Shown here in pieces: positions 49,340 to 59,638 of a stretch of DNA of 64,000 nt. The notes under the pieces were generated by a model. That model was not told the DNA's origin. It saw only the letters and a list, made by a program, of their open reading frames with translations, and made no database searches. A program made the translations under genes and the position numbers. Origin of the DNA: Lutraria lutraria (Eukaryota; Mollusca; Bivalvia; Venerida; Mactridae); NCBI GenBank assembly GCA_964023205.1, contig OZ026833.1, forward strand, positions 30,654,830 through 30,718,829. The letters are read 5' to 3'. Numbering within the stretch: position 1 is the stretch's first letter; each line of letters opens with the position of its first letter.

Positions 49340-49950
49340 AGTAAAGGTAAATAAGTATTGCAAAAGCACAAATTGGTGTGAATGTCAAATTTAGAAGATA
49401 ATGTTTAAACCTTGACACATTTGGTCTGATAAATTCTATCAGACATGGAAATAAACAATCGTTATCTCGAATGACTATCATGATTACGATTGCTTGTGTT
49501 TACAATATGTTAGACACGTAGTTCCTTAATTATAACATGTATTTGAAAACAGGCTTTAAGATGGAACAATTGTGATAAGTCTAGAAGTCCGTCAATTCTC
49601 AGTAATATGTCCGGTCAATGAATTCATACGTTATGTCTCAACGAATATCAAATAACGATGTAAAACCTGTACCATTCATATGAACCAGACGTTTATGTCC
49701 TTAATGGCATTTTTTGTCGGTCAAATATTTGGCCTTAGATGAACCAAAAAACAGCAAAAGTTGTTACCAATGTTACTGATCATGGTCTATATACATATAT
49801 ACATTTCACCAGAATGCCACTTTTGACTGACAATACTTTCTTGTTTGCTAAACACAATCTTCACTGGTTTTACTGAGTTTGTTCTAAATATGTCGTGGTA
49901 ACATGCAAGAAGACTGTTAAAATTAGACTATGAACAAATTAATTCTAGAG
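49340..49950. other. 5' flank of the first HSPA12-like gene
   Basis: No clear heat-shock element (alternating GAA/TTC pentamers) was seen by eye in this flank. No other feature supported. Confidence 0.3.
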
Positions 49951-49980
49951 TGATCACAGAGACACGTGTGTGAATCAAAG

Positions 49981-52900
49981 ATGGAGGTCTCGGGGCGGAA
50001 ATCCACCCCTAAGTCAGAAGACTATTTGTTTGTTGCCGCTATAGATTTTGGTACTGCATATTCTGGGTATGCTTATTCAACCAGAGATGACTACCGCAAA
50101 GACCCATTAAAGGTGCAACTCTTTTATTTACACTGTACTGTAACATTTATTTGTGTCATATATTGTGAAATACCATACGACTGCTTTTATTCCATGTGCA
50201 ACTTATACAGCAAGGTTGTGGATTTGATAAAAATGTTTTTAATTCATTATTGATACTAACTGTGAAAATACTCTGGCCTCGTTTCATCAATATATTCTTA
50301 TCATACGTAAGATTCTTTCCTACGAAGACAAAGTATAAAGTGTATTCACCGGCCCTAGCTATGTAAATAAGAAAAATACAATTGATTCTATACATATGTT
50401 ATATTAAATTAAATTTGCAAGACATTTCATGAGTATTGAACAAGTTCATATAAATCTAAGGTATGTTTGAAGTTCAGTAGTATTTACTGTCTGTCATTAT
50501 CTGGTAATGGTCATTTACTGAGCACATAAGATTAGCTACATTCAAAATTATCCGAGCTTTTTCAAACAAAATTATTGTTTACCTACTGTTTACTAACTTC
50601 AGGTATGTTCAAACGTCTGGGGCGCCGGAAACTTCATGTCCTTAAAAACATCGACGTGTGTTTTATTTGACAAACATAAAAAGTTCCATTCCTTTGGGTT
50701 TGAAGCAGAAGACAATTATTCTGACAAAGCCATGGACAATGAACACACGGACTACTACTTCTTCCGAAGGTTTAAAATGATGTTATTTGATCGTATGGTA
50801 AGGGAATAACTTCTGAAACCTTCTCATATTGGAGACAGTACTTTATCCTCCTTTTTCGTTTGGTGATGCACGTTGGGTGTTTTATTTTATTTGATGGGAG
50901 TAGCATTTTGAGGAATGTGGGATATTTTGCACAATTGTTTTTTTCTATTTTATGATTATACATTCCAACTTTCAACACTCAATTATAAGCTCATTACGCG
51001 TACAATATCTTGGCTATCGGCAAAAAAGCACAAACCAATTGTTAAAGATAATATCTGGAACTTCTCACGAATGACAACAAAAATCTTCAATGTGTTAAAT
51101 CTTCAAAGAATCCCGGTTCTACTATGGGAAAACATGTGCTATATGTACATTGTGTAATGATGAACGGCCCATTTCGTGGTCATAGTAACTAAATATAATG
51201 ATACAATATTGTCATAAGTTAGATATAGTATTTGCTGCTACACAAAGAGAATATTCTTATTTTCATCCGATAAATATTGCCCAATTCAGCAATTGAAGAG
51301 GAAGTTTATGTTGGAAGATGAAATGGGGAAAAAGATGCCAGCCATGGATGTGTTTTCAGCTTGCATTAAATATCTTCGCGACCATCTCATAAGTAAGTGT
51401 ACACAACAAGTGCTTGAGGTCAATGAAAACGACATTAGGTGGGTTCTAACAGTGCCAGCCATCTGGAACGACACGTCAAAACAATTCATGAGAGAGGCTG
51501 CTGCTAAGGTAATTATACTTTTACAATGAAAGTTGCCGAAACCTGTTATTAAGAAAATAAGCTTATAATATATAAATAGAGAAATAATATATATAGAGAA
51601 CGATCTGCTTACTAATAGTAAACTTCAATTATAAGTGGAATTTGTAGTGCCTTTATATATATATATATACACAAGAAAGAAATTGCTAGAAAAAAAACCA
51701 TCTTATAACCTTCCCAAATATACGACCTTCTCCAAATCCCCTTCCTAAACCCACTCAACATAGTGGACCCCCAAAAAAGGAAGACACAACGCAGTCTCCC
51801 GGAGGGTACTGCATTGAAACGATCTGCAGCAAATTTACCTAATATAGAGGGCCTATCCTAATACTTATTCCGGGGGAATCAAGAAAGAGTTTCATAAATA
51901 AATAACAAGATGGATTCAAGAATATAATAATTATGTAAGGCTTTGTCATTCATATTTACTGACAAGTTTACTTTCAGGATACTAGTAATAGAGTTAGTAA
52001 AGATAGTATAGTTGATACCGCTATACTTTATTATTTTAGAAAATATTTCATTATGAACATTACTTAGGTCTAGATCCAAAAGAGATGCAAGTAGGTCTTG
52101 GTCTTTGGCTTTATTAATTCGATATTTTGGGTAAATATTAGTATCTGTGCAAAATTTACCGAAATAGGTACATGTGTATATTCCTAGCATTCATGAAATG
52201 TTTCTGCAAAGAAATTAAACAGTACATTGTAGTTCAATATACTTATATCAGGCCGGGATTAAGGACGAACAATTGATGATTGCATTAGAACCTGAGGCAG
52301 CCAGCATCTGTTGTAGACATGTTCCAATAAACACAACAAAGGCATCAACCAGCGGTCACGGGCAGTTTAATCCTGGTTCCAAATATTTGGTGTTTGACGC
52401 TGGTGGTATGTACTAGCCTACTTAAAGCATATATGCTGCATAACGCACAACAATGTGATGATTGTTCAACTAGTTTCAAAATGTTTTTGGCCAGATAAAG
52501 AATCTTAGCAAGAAAACAAGGGAAATAAGTCAAATAACAAACTTTAAAACAAGACATAAATACATGTACATTAGTGTTTACAAAAATCCCTTGTTAGAGG
52601 GAAATGTAGGAGTGACGGCCTGGAATCAGTTTAAACGCTATATATAATCATAATGATATTTTTTACGAATATCAGTTCTTAAGCTCATCGTCATTTTATC
52701 CTCAGCTTGTATTAGTACTCATTATCACTGAAGTTCACATATCTTTCAATTATTCAGGTGGTACTATTGATATTACTGTTCATCAAGTTCAGTACAATAA
52801 TACTTTAAAGGAGCTATACAAAGCAAATGGTGGTAACTGGGGAGGAACGTATGTAGACAAAGCATTCCGGGATCTTCTTTCTGACATTGTCGGTAATGAT

Positions 52901-53818
52901 GTTATGGACAACTTCCAAGCAACAAAAATGATGGACTACATTGATTTATTTCGAAGTTTTGAAGTGAAGAAGAGAAGTTTTAAGAGTAACATGACAGAGA
53001 TGACCAACCTCTCTGTCCCATTCGGACTGTATGACGATTTCAAGACAGCAAGAGGAAAAGATATCAAAGACCACATTCAGACGATGTCTCAGTACAAGGG
53101 TCGCATAAACTGGAGAGCCGATAAGATGCGAATCGAACCTGAAATTGCAAAGAGTTTATTTAAAGATACTTGTGAAAGCATAGCAAGCCACTTGAAGTCC
53201 CTGTTCAAACAAGAACAAGTTGCCGATGTCGAATTCATTCTTATGGTCGGTGGGTTTTCGGAATCAACATTCCTACAAGACATCATAAAAAAGACACTTC
53301 CTAACAAAAGCATTGTCATACCGCAAGATCCTGGGTTAGCTGTTCTAAAGGGAGCAGTCATTTACGGTCACGATCCATCAGTTATCGCAGAAAGGCGATG
53401 TAGATTTACATACGGTGTGCGAACATCTGTTCCATTCAAGGAAGGATTTCATCCAAGAGACAAGAAGTTTGTGGACGACGATGGTGACATGTTATGCGCA
53501 GATATTTTTGACAGGCATGTGAAAATAGATCAATCGGTAGAGTATGGGAAAAATCAAGTCACTGAATCGTATGTTCCAACTTCAAAAGATAGTAAACAGA
53601 TGCTAGTCTCCATCTATGCCTCTGAGGAGGAGGAGCCAAAATACGTCACAGATAAGAAATGTAAGCCAATTGGTCATTTGAAAGTCGATATATCCGGAGG
53701 TGGCACTGATAGGGCAGTAAGCGTACGTATGACATTTAGTGGAACGGAACTGCAGGTCAATGCAACAGCGAGAAGGACTGGAAAAGAAACAAAAGCCAAG
53801 TTTGACTTTTTGGGATAA
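49981..53818 (+). CDS. HSP70-12 (HSPA12)-like protein, copy 1 (586 aa)
   Basis: Five exons (49981-50112, 50603-50797, 51290-51508, 52252-52405, 52758-53818) join through GT-AG introns into 586 codons; the first three introns are phase 0 and the last phase 1. The ATG follows an in-frame TGA at 49951. The actin/HSP70-type ATPase landmarks are present: phosphate-1 VAAIDFGTAYSGYAYS (residues 18-33), phosphate-2 FDAGGGTIDIT (230-240) and the adenosine motif ILMVGGFSES (394-403). The C-terminal part lacks the canonical HSP70 substrate domain and EEVD end, as usual for HSPA12. In GTAYSG, Ala replaces the second Thr of the canonical GTTYS. HSPA12 proteins are atypical ATP-binding chaperone relatives whose clients are poorly known; the family is expanded in bivalves, where stress and immune roles are suggested. 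Its close paralogue lies 5.8 kb downstream. Confidence 0.92.
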
Positions 53819-53819
53819 A

Positions 53820-54045
53820 AAAGGCAAAACGACATTTCAATATTTCGAACATTTATTTATATTTCTTGATGTTAAAGTGAAGAATAACAGTGTGATGACT
53901 ATAGACAATTTATCACAGATTTTTGAGAAAACAGATTTGGAACTGACATTCCGAAATCATTAACAAAAGCTTCGAAATATGATTCCCTTTAGTGTTAAAT
54001 GACTTAAATGAGAACTGAATGTATAATAATTTAAGGCTGAAATTA
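53820..54045. other. Likely 3' UTR of the first HSPA12-like gene
   Basis: AT-rich sequence without coding features; no canonical AATAAA was found immediately behind the stop. Confidence 0.3.
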
Positions 54046-54049
54046 GATT

Positions 54050-54964
54050 CAGTAAAACCTCGATTATTCGAATGTCATTGGGCCCTGAAAAATCATTCGG
54101 ATAATCCATGGTTTCGAATAATCCATTTCTGTATGATGTACTGTTTGGAAACGATAAATTCCGTACTGTCCGTATTTTACAAGGGAGTTAAATCTCGTAT
54201 GCAAACACGACGTTATAATAAGAATAAAATCAAATATATAACAAACACTAATTATTTATCTTTGTTTTGTGAATGTATATGAGTTAACAAATGAAACAAT
54301 TATTCTTGTTAAATGAATACCAGCGTATTTATGGATTATACAGAACACAATCCGACCCAAAATTATGTCATTCACACTTTATCTACTCAGTTTCAACATT
54401 TTTACTAACGATCGACTAGGCATCGCTATCGTCACATTTTGATATCGAAGACGTAATGTTTTTCTGTTTGGAACATTTTTTCACTAAATCATCATATTCT
54501 AGTTAGTTTTGTATTAATTGTGTTCGAATTAGTTTTTAAATTTTGAATGACGCTGGAATACAGATCACCAGGTATACGTACGCGTATTAATTAACTTATT
54601 ATACCCGAGATCATTGTGAAATATTCGTCGCGATTAGTATAAAATCGTAACAAACAATATGGTTAACTTAACGATAATTAAACTGTTGACACGCGTCATG
54701 TATGAATTGATGTTACACATTGTTTGTCACACGACATTTGATTCTCAATTGGTCATTGTTATCAATTGACGAATTCGAATAATAGGTGTGAAAATACGCG
54801 CATTCGTAACTGTAGGGACCAAATAATGTATTCGGATTACACCAGGTATTCGTAAAATCCGATTCGTATAACCGGGGTTTTTTGTAGTTGAAACATATAG
54901 CGACGTAATCGGGACCGTAGATTTTATTCGGATAATCGGTGTTCGGATAATCGAGGTTTTACTG
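54050..54964. mobile_element. pogo/Tigger-like non-autonomous element
   Basis: The left end CAGTAAAACCTCGATTATTC and the right end (complement CAGTAAAACCTCGATTATCC) form good terminal repeats around about 915 bp. Further GGATAATC/GATTATCC copies lie near both ends (54097-54105, 54930-54952). CAGTA-AACCTCGATTATCCG-type ends are typical of pogo-related elements with TA target sites; TA is visible on the right side only. No transposase frame remains. Confidence 0.65.
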
Positions 54965-55374
54965 TAGTTACGAACGGTTTTATTCAGTGATCCTATTTAC
55001 AAGATAAATGGATGTAAATTTATCTATTTGGCATAACACTAATCAGGTTTGATGATTTTGTAATATGTTAAATCTGATACATGTGTGACTTATTGTCCAT
55101 ATCAGTGAATATCTGTCGATGATGTACATATATTACATTTATCTTAAACAGAAATACTTTTTATTTTCATCTGTTTTCCATTCTGTATAAAAATAAATGT
55201 ACATACCTTTTGTTAATCTTTATTCACTACTCATCCTTTGGTTTTGTATTGCGGAGTTTGTAACCGTTTTTCATCGGCGTCACAGTTAAGTTTGCTGGAC
55301 CATAAAGTAACCAGCCGCCTTCCATTTCCTCAGCAACTGCACATCTCTTCACATAATGTATGAACATGAGCATA

Positions 55375-55676
55375 GGCACTCGATTCCGTGATTTTAATAC
55401 CCGTATCTAGACATTATTTTTCAATTAAACGCAGCAAACAATGCAAATCTGTCAAAAGAAAAATCTTCAATTTTCTTCGCTATTGAGCCTATAAAAACAT
55501 CAAAGTAGCCCACTCGCCATCTTTTCGATTTTCGAGATAGACTGGTGGCAAAAAAAGCGTGAGTCCCGACTTTTCTTCTAAAATGTGTGGGCTTTTCGGG
55601 AACTTCGCTTTCGTTGTAGTGTGCCAAATTTAATCGTTTTGACAGTTTTAGAAGGAAAGTCACGGAATCGAGTGCT
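55375..55676. mobile_element. MITE with GCACTCGATTCCGTGA termini
   Basis: GGCACTCGATTCCGTGATTT at 55375 is mirrored by AAAGTCACGGAATCGAGTGC ending near 55675, with about one mismatch over 20 bp. The interior has no gene; the 80-codon minus frame inside has no domain features. Confidence 0.65.
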
Positions 55677-55710
55677 CATGAACATGAGATGGAGAACATA
55701 TAAAATTAGA

Positions 55711-55890
55711 TGTCAAACCTGTAAATGAAGGCCACCCTAGGAAAAGACAAAATATGGCCTTTATTAATAAATATTCTTAATTCGGGGGTCAGTTTGTTTT
55801 ATATAATCAATAACGGTTTTTATAAGAATGGCATTTATACACAGGGTGTGGTCTCTATTCGGAAATGACCGCTAACACAAGTTTTACCGT
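55711..55890 (+). mobile_element. MITE family M1, copy 3
   Basis: It begins TGTCAAACCTGTAAATGAAG, contains GGCCACCCTAGGAAAAGACA and ends with GACCGCTAACACAAGTTTTA. The order is the same as in the copy at 21.2 kb, with more substitutions. Confidence 0.65.
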
Positions 55891-56373
55891 TCACGTGTTA
55901 GGTAAATTATTGATACATTATTGCTTTACTTTTTTATGAACCATTGATTTCTCGATCATCTGTAATAAACTGGTCTTAGGGAGTTGATCCAACGGACTTT
56001 AGTAATCAGTCCATAAAAAAATAATTGATTAATCAGAGGCAGAAGTCAGTGATTAATCAATTAAATCTGATTAAATAATAAATGGCCATAAATCTTAGTA
56101 CTGCATAAATTTAACATCTCTTACACCAAATGAATATCACTATATGTTCGAGTACACATCAAATATATTATTTAAAAAAACACACTGAACCAGAATCATG
56201 TTACATTTACAGATACAACTTGAACAGCATTATTATTACACTAGTCACTACCTTTATCAAATCAATCATTTATGTCTTTAAAGTGAAACCTGTAAGGTAT
56301 GCAGTAGAAATTGCAAACACCATTTATTTCAATTACAATTACTTTAAACATTATGCAGTTGTTGTTGTTTTTC

Positions 56374-56393
56374 GGGGGGGGGGGGGGGGGGGG
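56374..56393 (+). repeat. Poly-G tract (20 G)
   Basis: An uninterrupted run of 20 guanines. It could form a G-quadruplex, and it could also be an assembly or sequencing artefact. Confidence 0.8.
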
Positions 56394-56559
56394 TTATTAG
56401 CTGAAAGTTATTTTTTTTTCATGACTTTATTTATGTGCAGACTTTTCTCTGGAATGACTGTCAATGTTTGACAAAAAACAAAACAAAAAAACAACTTGTT
56501 ATATTATTATGATTAATAGTCAAGTGACATTAAATATTGAATTTTATAGTTTTAAATAT

Positions 56560-56775
56560 GTATAAATGTTTAAGCATTTTCTTCTTTTTTAACTTATAGT
56601 TATTATGTTTTGTTATAATATTTTGTTCATTATATATTTGTATGCCTTTTAATTTTGCCTTTATATAGTTATTAAATTACATGTATTTTTACTGAAGGCC
56701 ATATTGTAAATAAGTTTTATACTTTATATGTTACCTTCAAGAAATAAAGATTTTATTATTATTAGTATTATTATT
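56560..56775 (+). mobile_element. LINE 3' end with (TTA)n tail
   Basis: The ending AAGAAATAAAGATTTTATTA runs directly into ATTATTAGTATTATTATTAT, a microsatellite-type tail common to several LINE clades in invertebrates. No coding part is recognised; the left limit is a guess. Confidence 0.45.
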
Positions 56776-57090
56776 ATAGTCAAGAACGACAACTCTGTAC
56801 AAAATAAAAGAAATCCGTTGACGAAATGGAAGCATCGTCATCGTCACGTCAACGACCATTACTCAATGATTTGTTGAATAAATGAATAATCAGAACATCC
56901 CTAGAATGTACCTTATGCATATTAGAATAATGAACATCGATCAATTTCAAAATTTAATAATAATGATATTATAACATACATCACGTACATGTGATCCTAT
57001 CGCATGTCTAATTTATAGTAATTATGCTATAGATTACTATTATATATATAATGCATCCTGAAGAAGAACTTCATAATATCCATATTCCAA

Positions 57091-57270
57091 TACATTAAAA
57101 CCTCTGAACAAAGGCCACCCATAGGAAAGCATAATATGGCTTTTATTGACAGGTGGCCTTTATTCAGAGATAATTTTGTTCTAAATAGAATGTGACGTTT
57201 TTTTTAAAATGATCTTTATTCACAGGGTGATCTTTATTGGAAGGTTTCTGCTAGCACAGGCTTGACTGTA
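57091..57270 (+). mobile_element. MITE family M1, copy 4
   Basis: It begins ACATTAAAACCTCTGAACAA, contains GGCCACCCATAGGAAAGCAT and CATATTATGG-like sequence, and ends GCTAGCACAGGCTTGACTGT. The terminal repeats are still recognisable. Confidence 0.7.
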
Positions 57271-57279
57271 TATCAATAA

Positions 57280-58140
57280 TGATATCAGATATTCGCTATA
57301 TCACGAGGTGGCCGTTACATTAAGGTGGGTGCAATGAGAGGTATAACTGTACCATCAAGTCACGTAAGTTTTATAACTTCCAACCTTTTTTCTCTGAAAA
57401 ATCTCATTTTATCAACCAGGAAGGTAAATACAGTTTTTACACACACGAGACCTTCACGACAAGCACGTATCAAGATCATTTAGTGTTGAGATCGAAGTCT
57501 TGACAGGTAAAATGTTTTCAGTCAAAATCTTATCAAAACCACATAAAATAATTTAAATTCAGTACAAGTTATAGTTTCAAGCTTGTTGCTTTAAATTTTA
57601 TCTAAAACTAGTTAAGCACCAAATTGTCGGTTTATAATTGCTATTTTAGAGTTAACATCAGTTTTTTTATGGTTCTTGATAATGATTTTCTGTCATATTC
57701 GTGTACATGTATGTTTGATTTCGTTGTTTTACTCATTTTAGGTGTTCGTACATTTGTTTTTAGTGTTACCTAGTTTGGTGTGTTAATATTTTGCTTGATG
57801 TATCGGAGACTGTTTTAAGCATCTTCTGTCATTTTCTGTATATTTTACTTCGCAAAGTCATTTCTATCACGATTAAAATATGTCCCCAAATACGAGATGC
57901 GTTTTGGTCACACATTAGAAAGGTCCATATAATGATCAATGATCACGTGACCAAATATGAAGCTTATGACGAATTTATCTAATACATGTACATACTGTAT
58001 TAAAACATAATCAGTGCGTTAGTTTACTGATAAACATTTGAACTCATTTGTTTTGTATTGTCAGTGTTCCTCGAAATCTAATGTCACTCATAATGTTTTT
58101 CTATATATTTAATTTTGTATTTAAATACTTCCCCATTCTG
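57280..58140. other. Gene-free stretch
   Basis: No gene supported. It might hold an untranslated first exon of the gene at 59639, but I cannot prove one. Confidence 0.3.
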
Positions 58141-58148
58141 TCATTAGA

Positions 58149-58361
58149 TACTGTATTTTCATTTATTTTCGTTGGGCTCAATTTTCGTGGGTTTTACTAA
58201 AATGTCTATTTCGTGGGGACATAAATTCGTGGGTTTTAATTTTTGAAAAGAAATGCTTTTTTCTCTGCATCTAAATTCGTGGGGATTTAATTTCGTGGAT
58301 GAGCCGACCCATGAAATCCACGAAATTAAATTCCCAAGGAAAATTAAAGATTCCACTGTAT
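58149..58361 (-). mobile_element. TTCGTGGGG-type repeat, family M2, copy 2
   Basis: On the minus strand this runs from ATACAGTGGAATC through the same hairpin (TTCGTGGATTTCATGGGTCG) and the phrase GAATTTATGTCCCCACGAAA to AAATGAAAATACAGTAT. It is the inverse-orientation copy of 28359-28583. Both ends show ATACAGT, a possible short terminal repeat. Confidence 0.7.
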
Positions 58362-58689
58362 TCTATTGCCTATAAAAATAATCATGTTTACTCTTTTTTG
58401 TATTGAGTTTTATCAAGTTGTGAATACATAACTTATCAATTTATCGACCAGTGCTCTCGGGTGATAACATACCAGTACAGACATGTCCCATTTTATCGAC
58501 ACACTTCCCGTTATGTGGAAATACATGTTATACATTTGTATAGGGATAGACTGTTGTACTTACAAGCACCATATAGCAAATAAATAACCTTGTGACTTAG
58601 CTAGGTCTTGAATTAAGAACTTACAGTCTGCAGACCTGAACTGACCCTATTTGGGGTTTGATGCCGCTCCAACGGTCAGACTCATTATT

Positions 58690-58876
58690 TAATGTTATGT
58701 TTTTGGTAATTGAAGATACCAGGCTAACACTTAGGTAGAACCCCTAACCTAGTATAAGTTAGCAGAACAATTTCCTCACACGTCCAATTTGTTCACGGTT
58801 GGGATACGTACTCGTAGCGGTGAGGGCTAATGATTACTAGTCAGAGACCATGTAGCCACTTGACCACGGAGGTCCC
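58690..58876 (-). repeat. tRNA-derived SINE, family S1, copy 3
   Basis: The minus strand begins GGGACCTCCGTGGTCAAGTG (A-box-like), passes GACTAGTAATCATTAGCCCT and ACGTGTGAGGAAATTGTTCT and continues to GTTAGCCTGGTATC. This copy has the most complete head of the three. Confidence 0.65.
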
Positions 58877-58879
58877 GTT

Positions 58880-59635
58880 TTGTTTAGTTCGTGTGGAAAG
58901 ATTGATCAGAATTGTCTACCGTCAAGCGACATAGTTTATTGCAGTGGTTCAAAAGTGTGCACTGACGTGCTAATTATAAAATTACTTCATAATGATAAAA
59001 CAATATCATCATAATTGTAGTATTTGAGCGATTACAAATCTTAATTTCTGAAAACTTAAATAATTTAGCATTATTTTAATGCCATGTAATATAATTCACA
59101 AGCGTCTCTTATAATTCAAGATTAAATGGTCGTTTTATTTTAATTGTTTTCTAATATAGTGTATTTTATGCATATGTACATAAATGAGACGGAAATAAAT
59201 AAATACATGTACTACAAAGATGTTATCGTTCAAGGCATAAATATACACATTCAGTATAAATATTCAATTTGGAAAATCACCAAATATTGGTAATCAATAC
59301 AATTACAAATACTTCTTTTGTGGATAAATTACTTCCTGGTAATGTTAAACCGAATTTATATTTTGACGTATACACCACACCAGGTATATTTTGTACAATA
59401 GAATTATGAAAATTTTAAAAGAATTTTGTAATCGGATTATTCTATTTTTGATTCAGAACAGCTTTTAGTACACAGCATTTGCTTATTTTTGAAATGAGTC
59501 ATGTTGTTGGGTGTGGTTTAGTGAGGGTCAAATATGATATTTTTTAAAAATCTTATTTAAATGAGTAGATGATCTATGCAGACTGCGAATTTATGCTGAT
59601 GTTTTTCTTTTAGCAATACAGGTATTTGTGACTAG
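58880..59635. other. 5' flank of the second HSPA12-like gene
   Basis: No heat-shock element was recognised. An acceptor-like TTTTCTTTTAGCAATACAG lies just before the ATG, so a separate 5' UTR exon is possible. Confidence 0.3.
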
Positions 59636-59638
59636 ACA

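Noticed and set aside
49966..49980. Start codon at 49966 for HSPA12 copy 1
   Set aside because: The codon is GTG; the first ATG after the in-frame stop is at 49981.
53089..53361. Minus-strand frames over HSPA12 exon 5
   Set aside because: Shadows of the real + strand exon.
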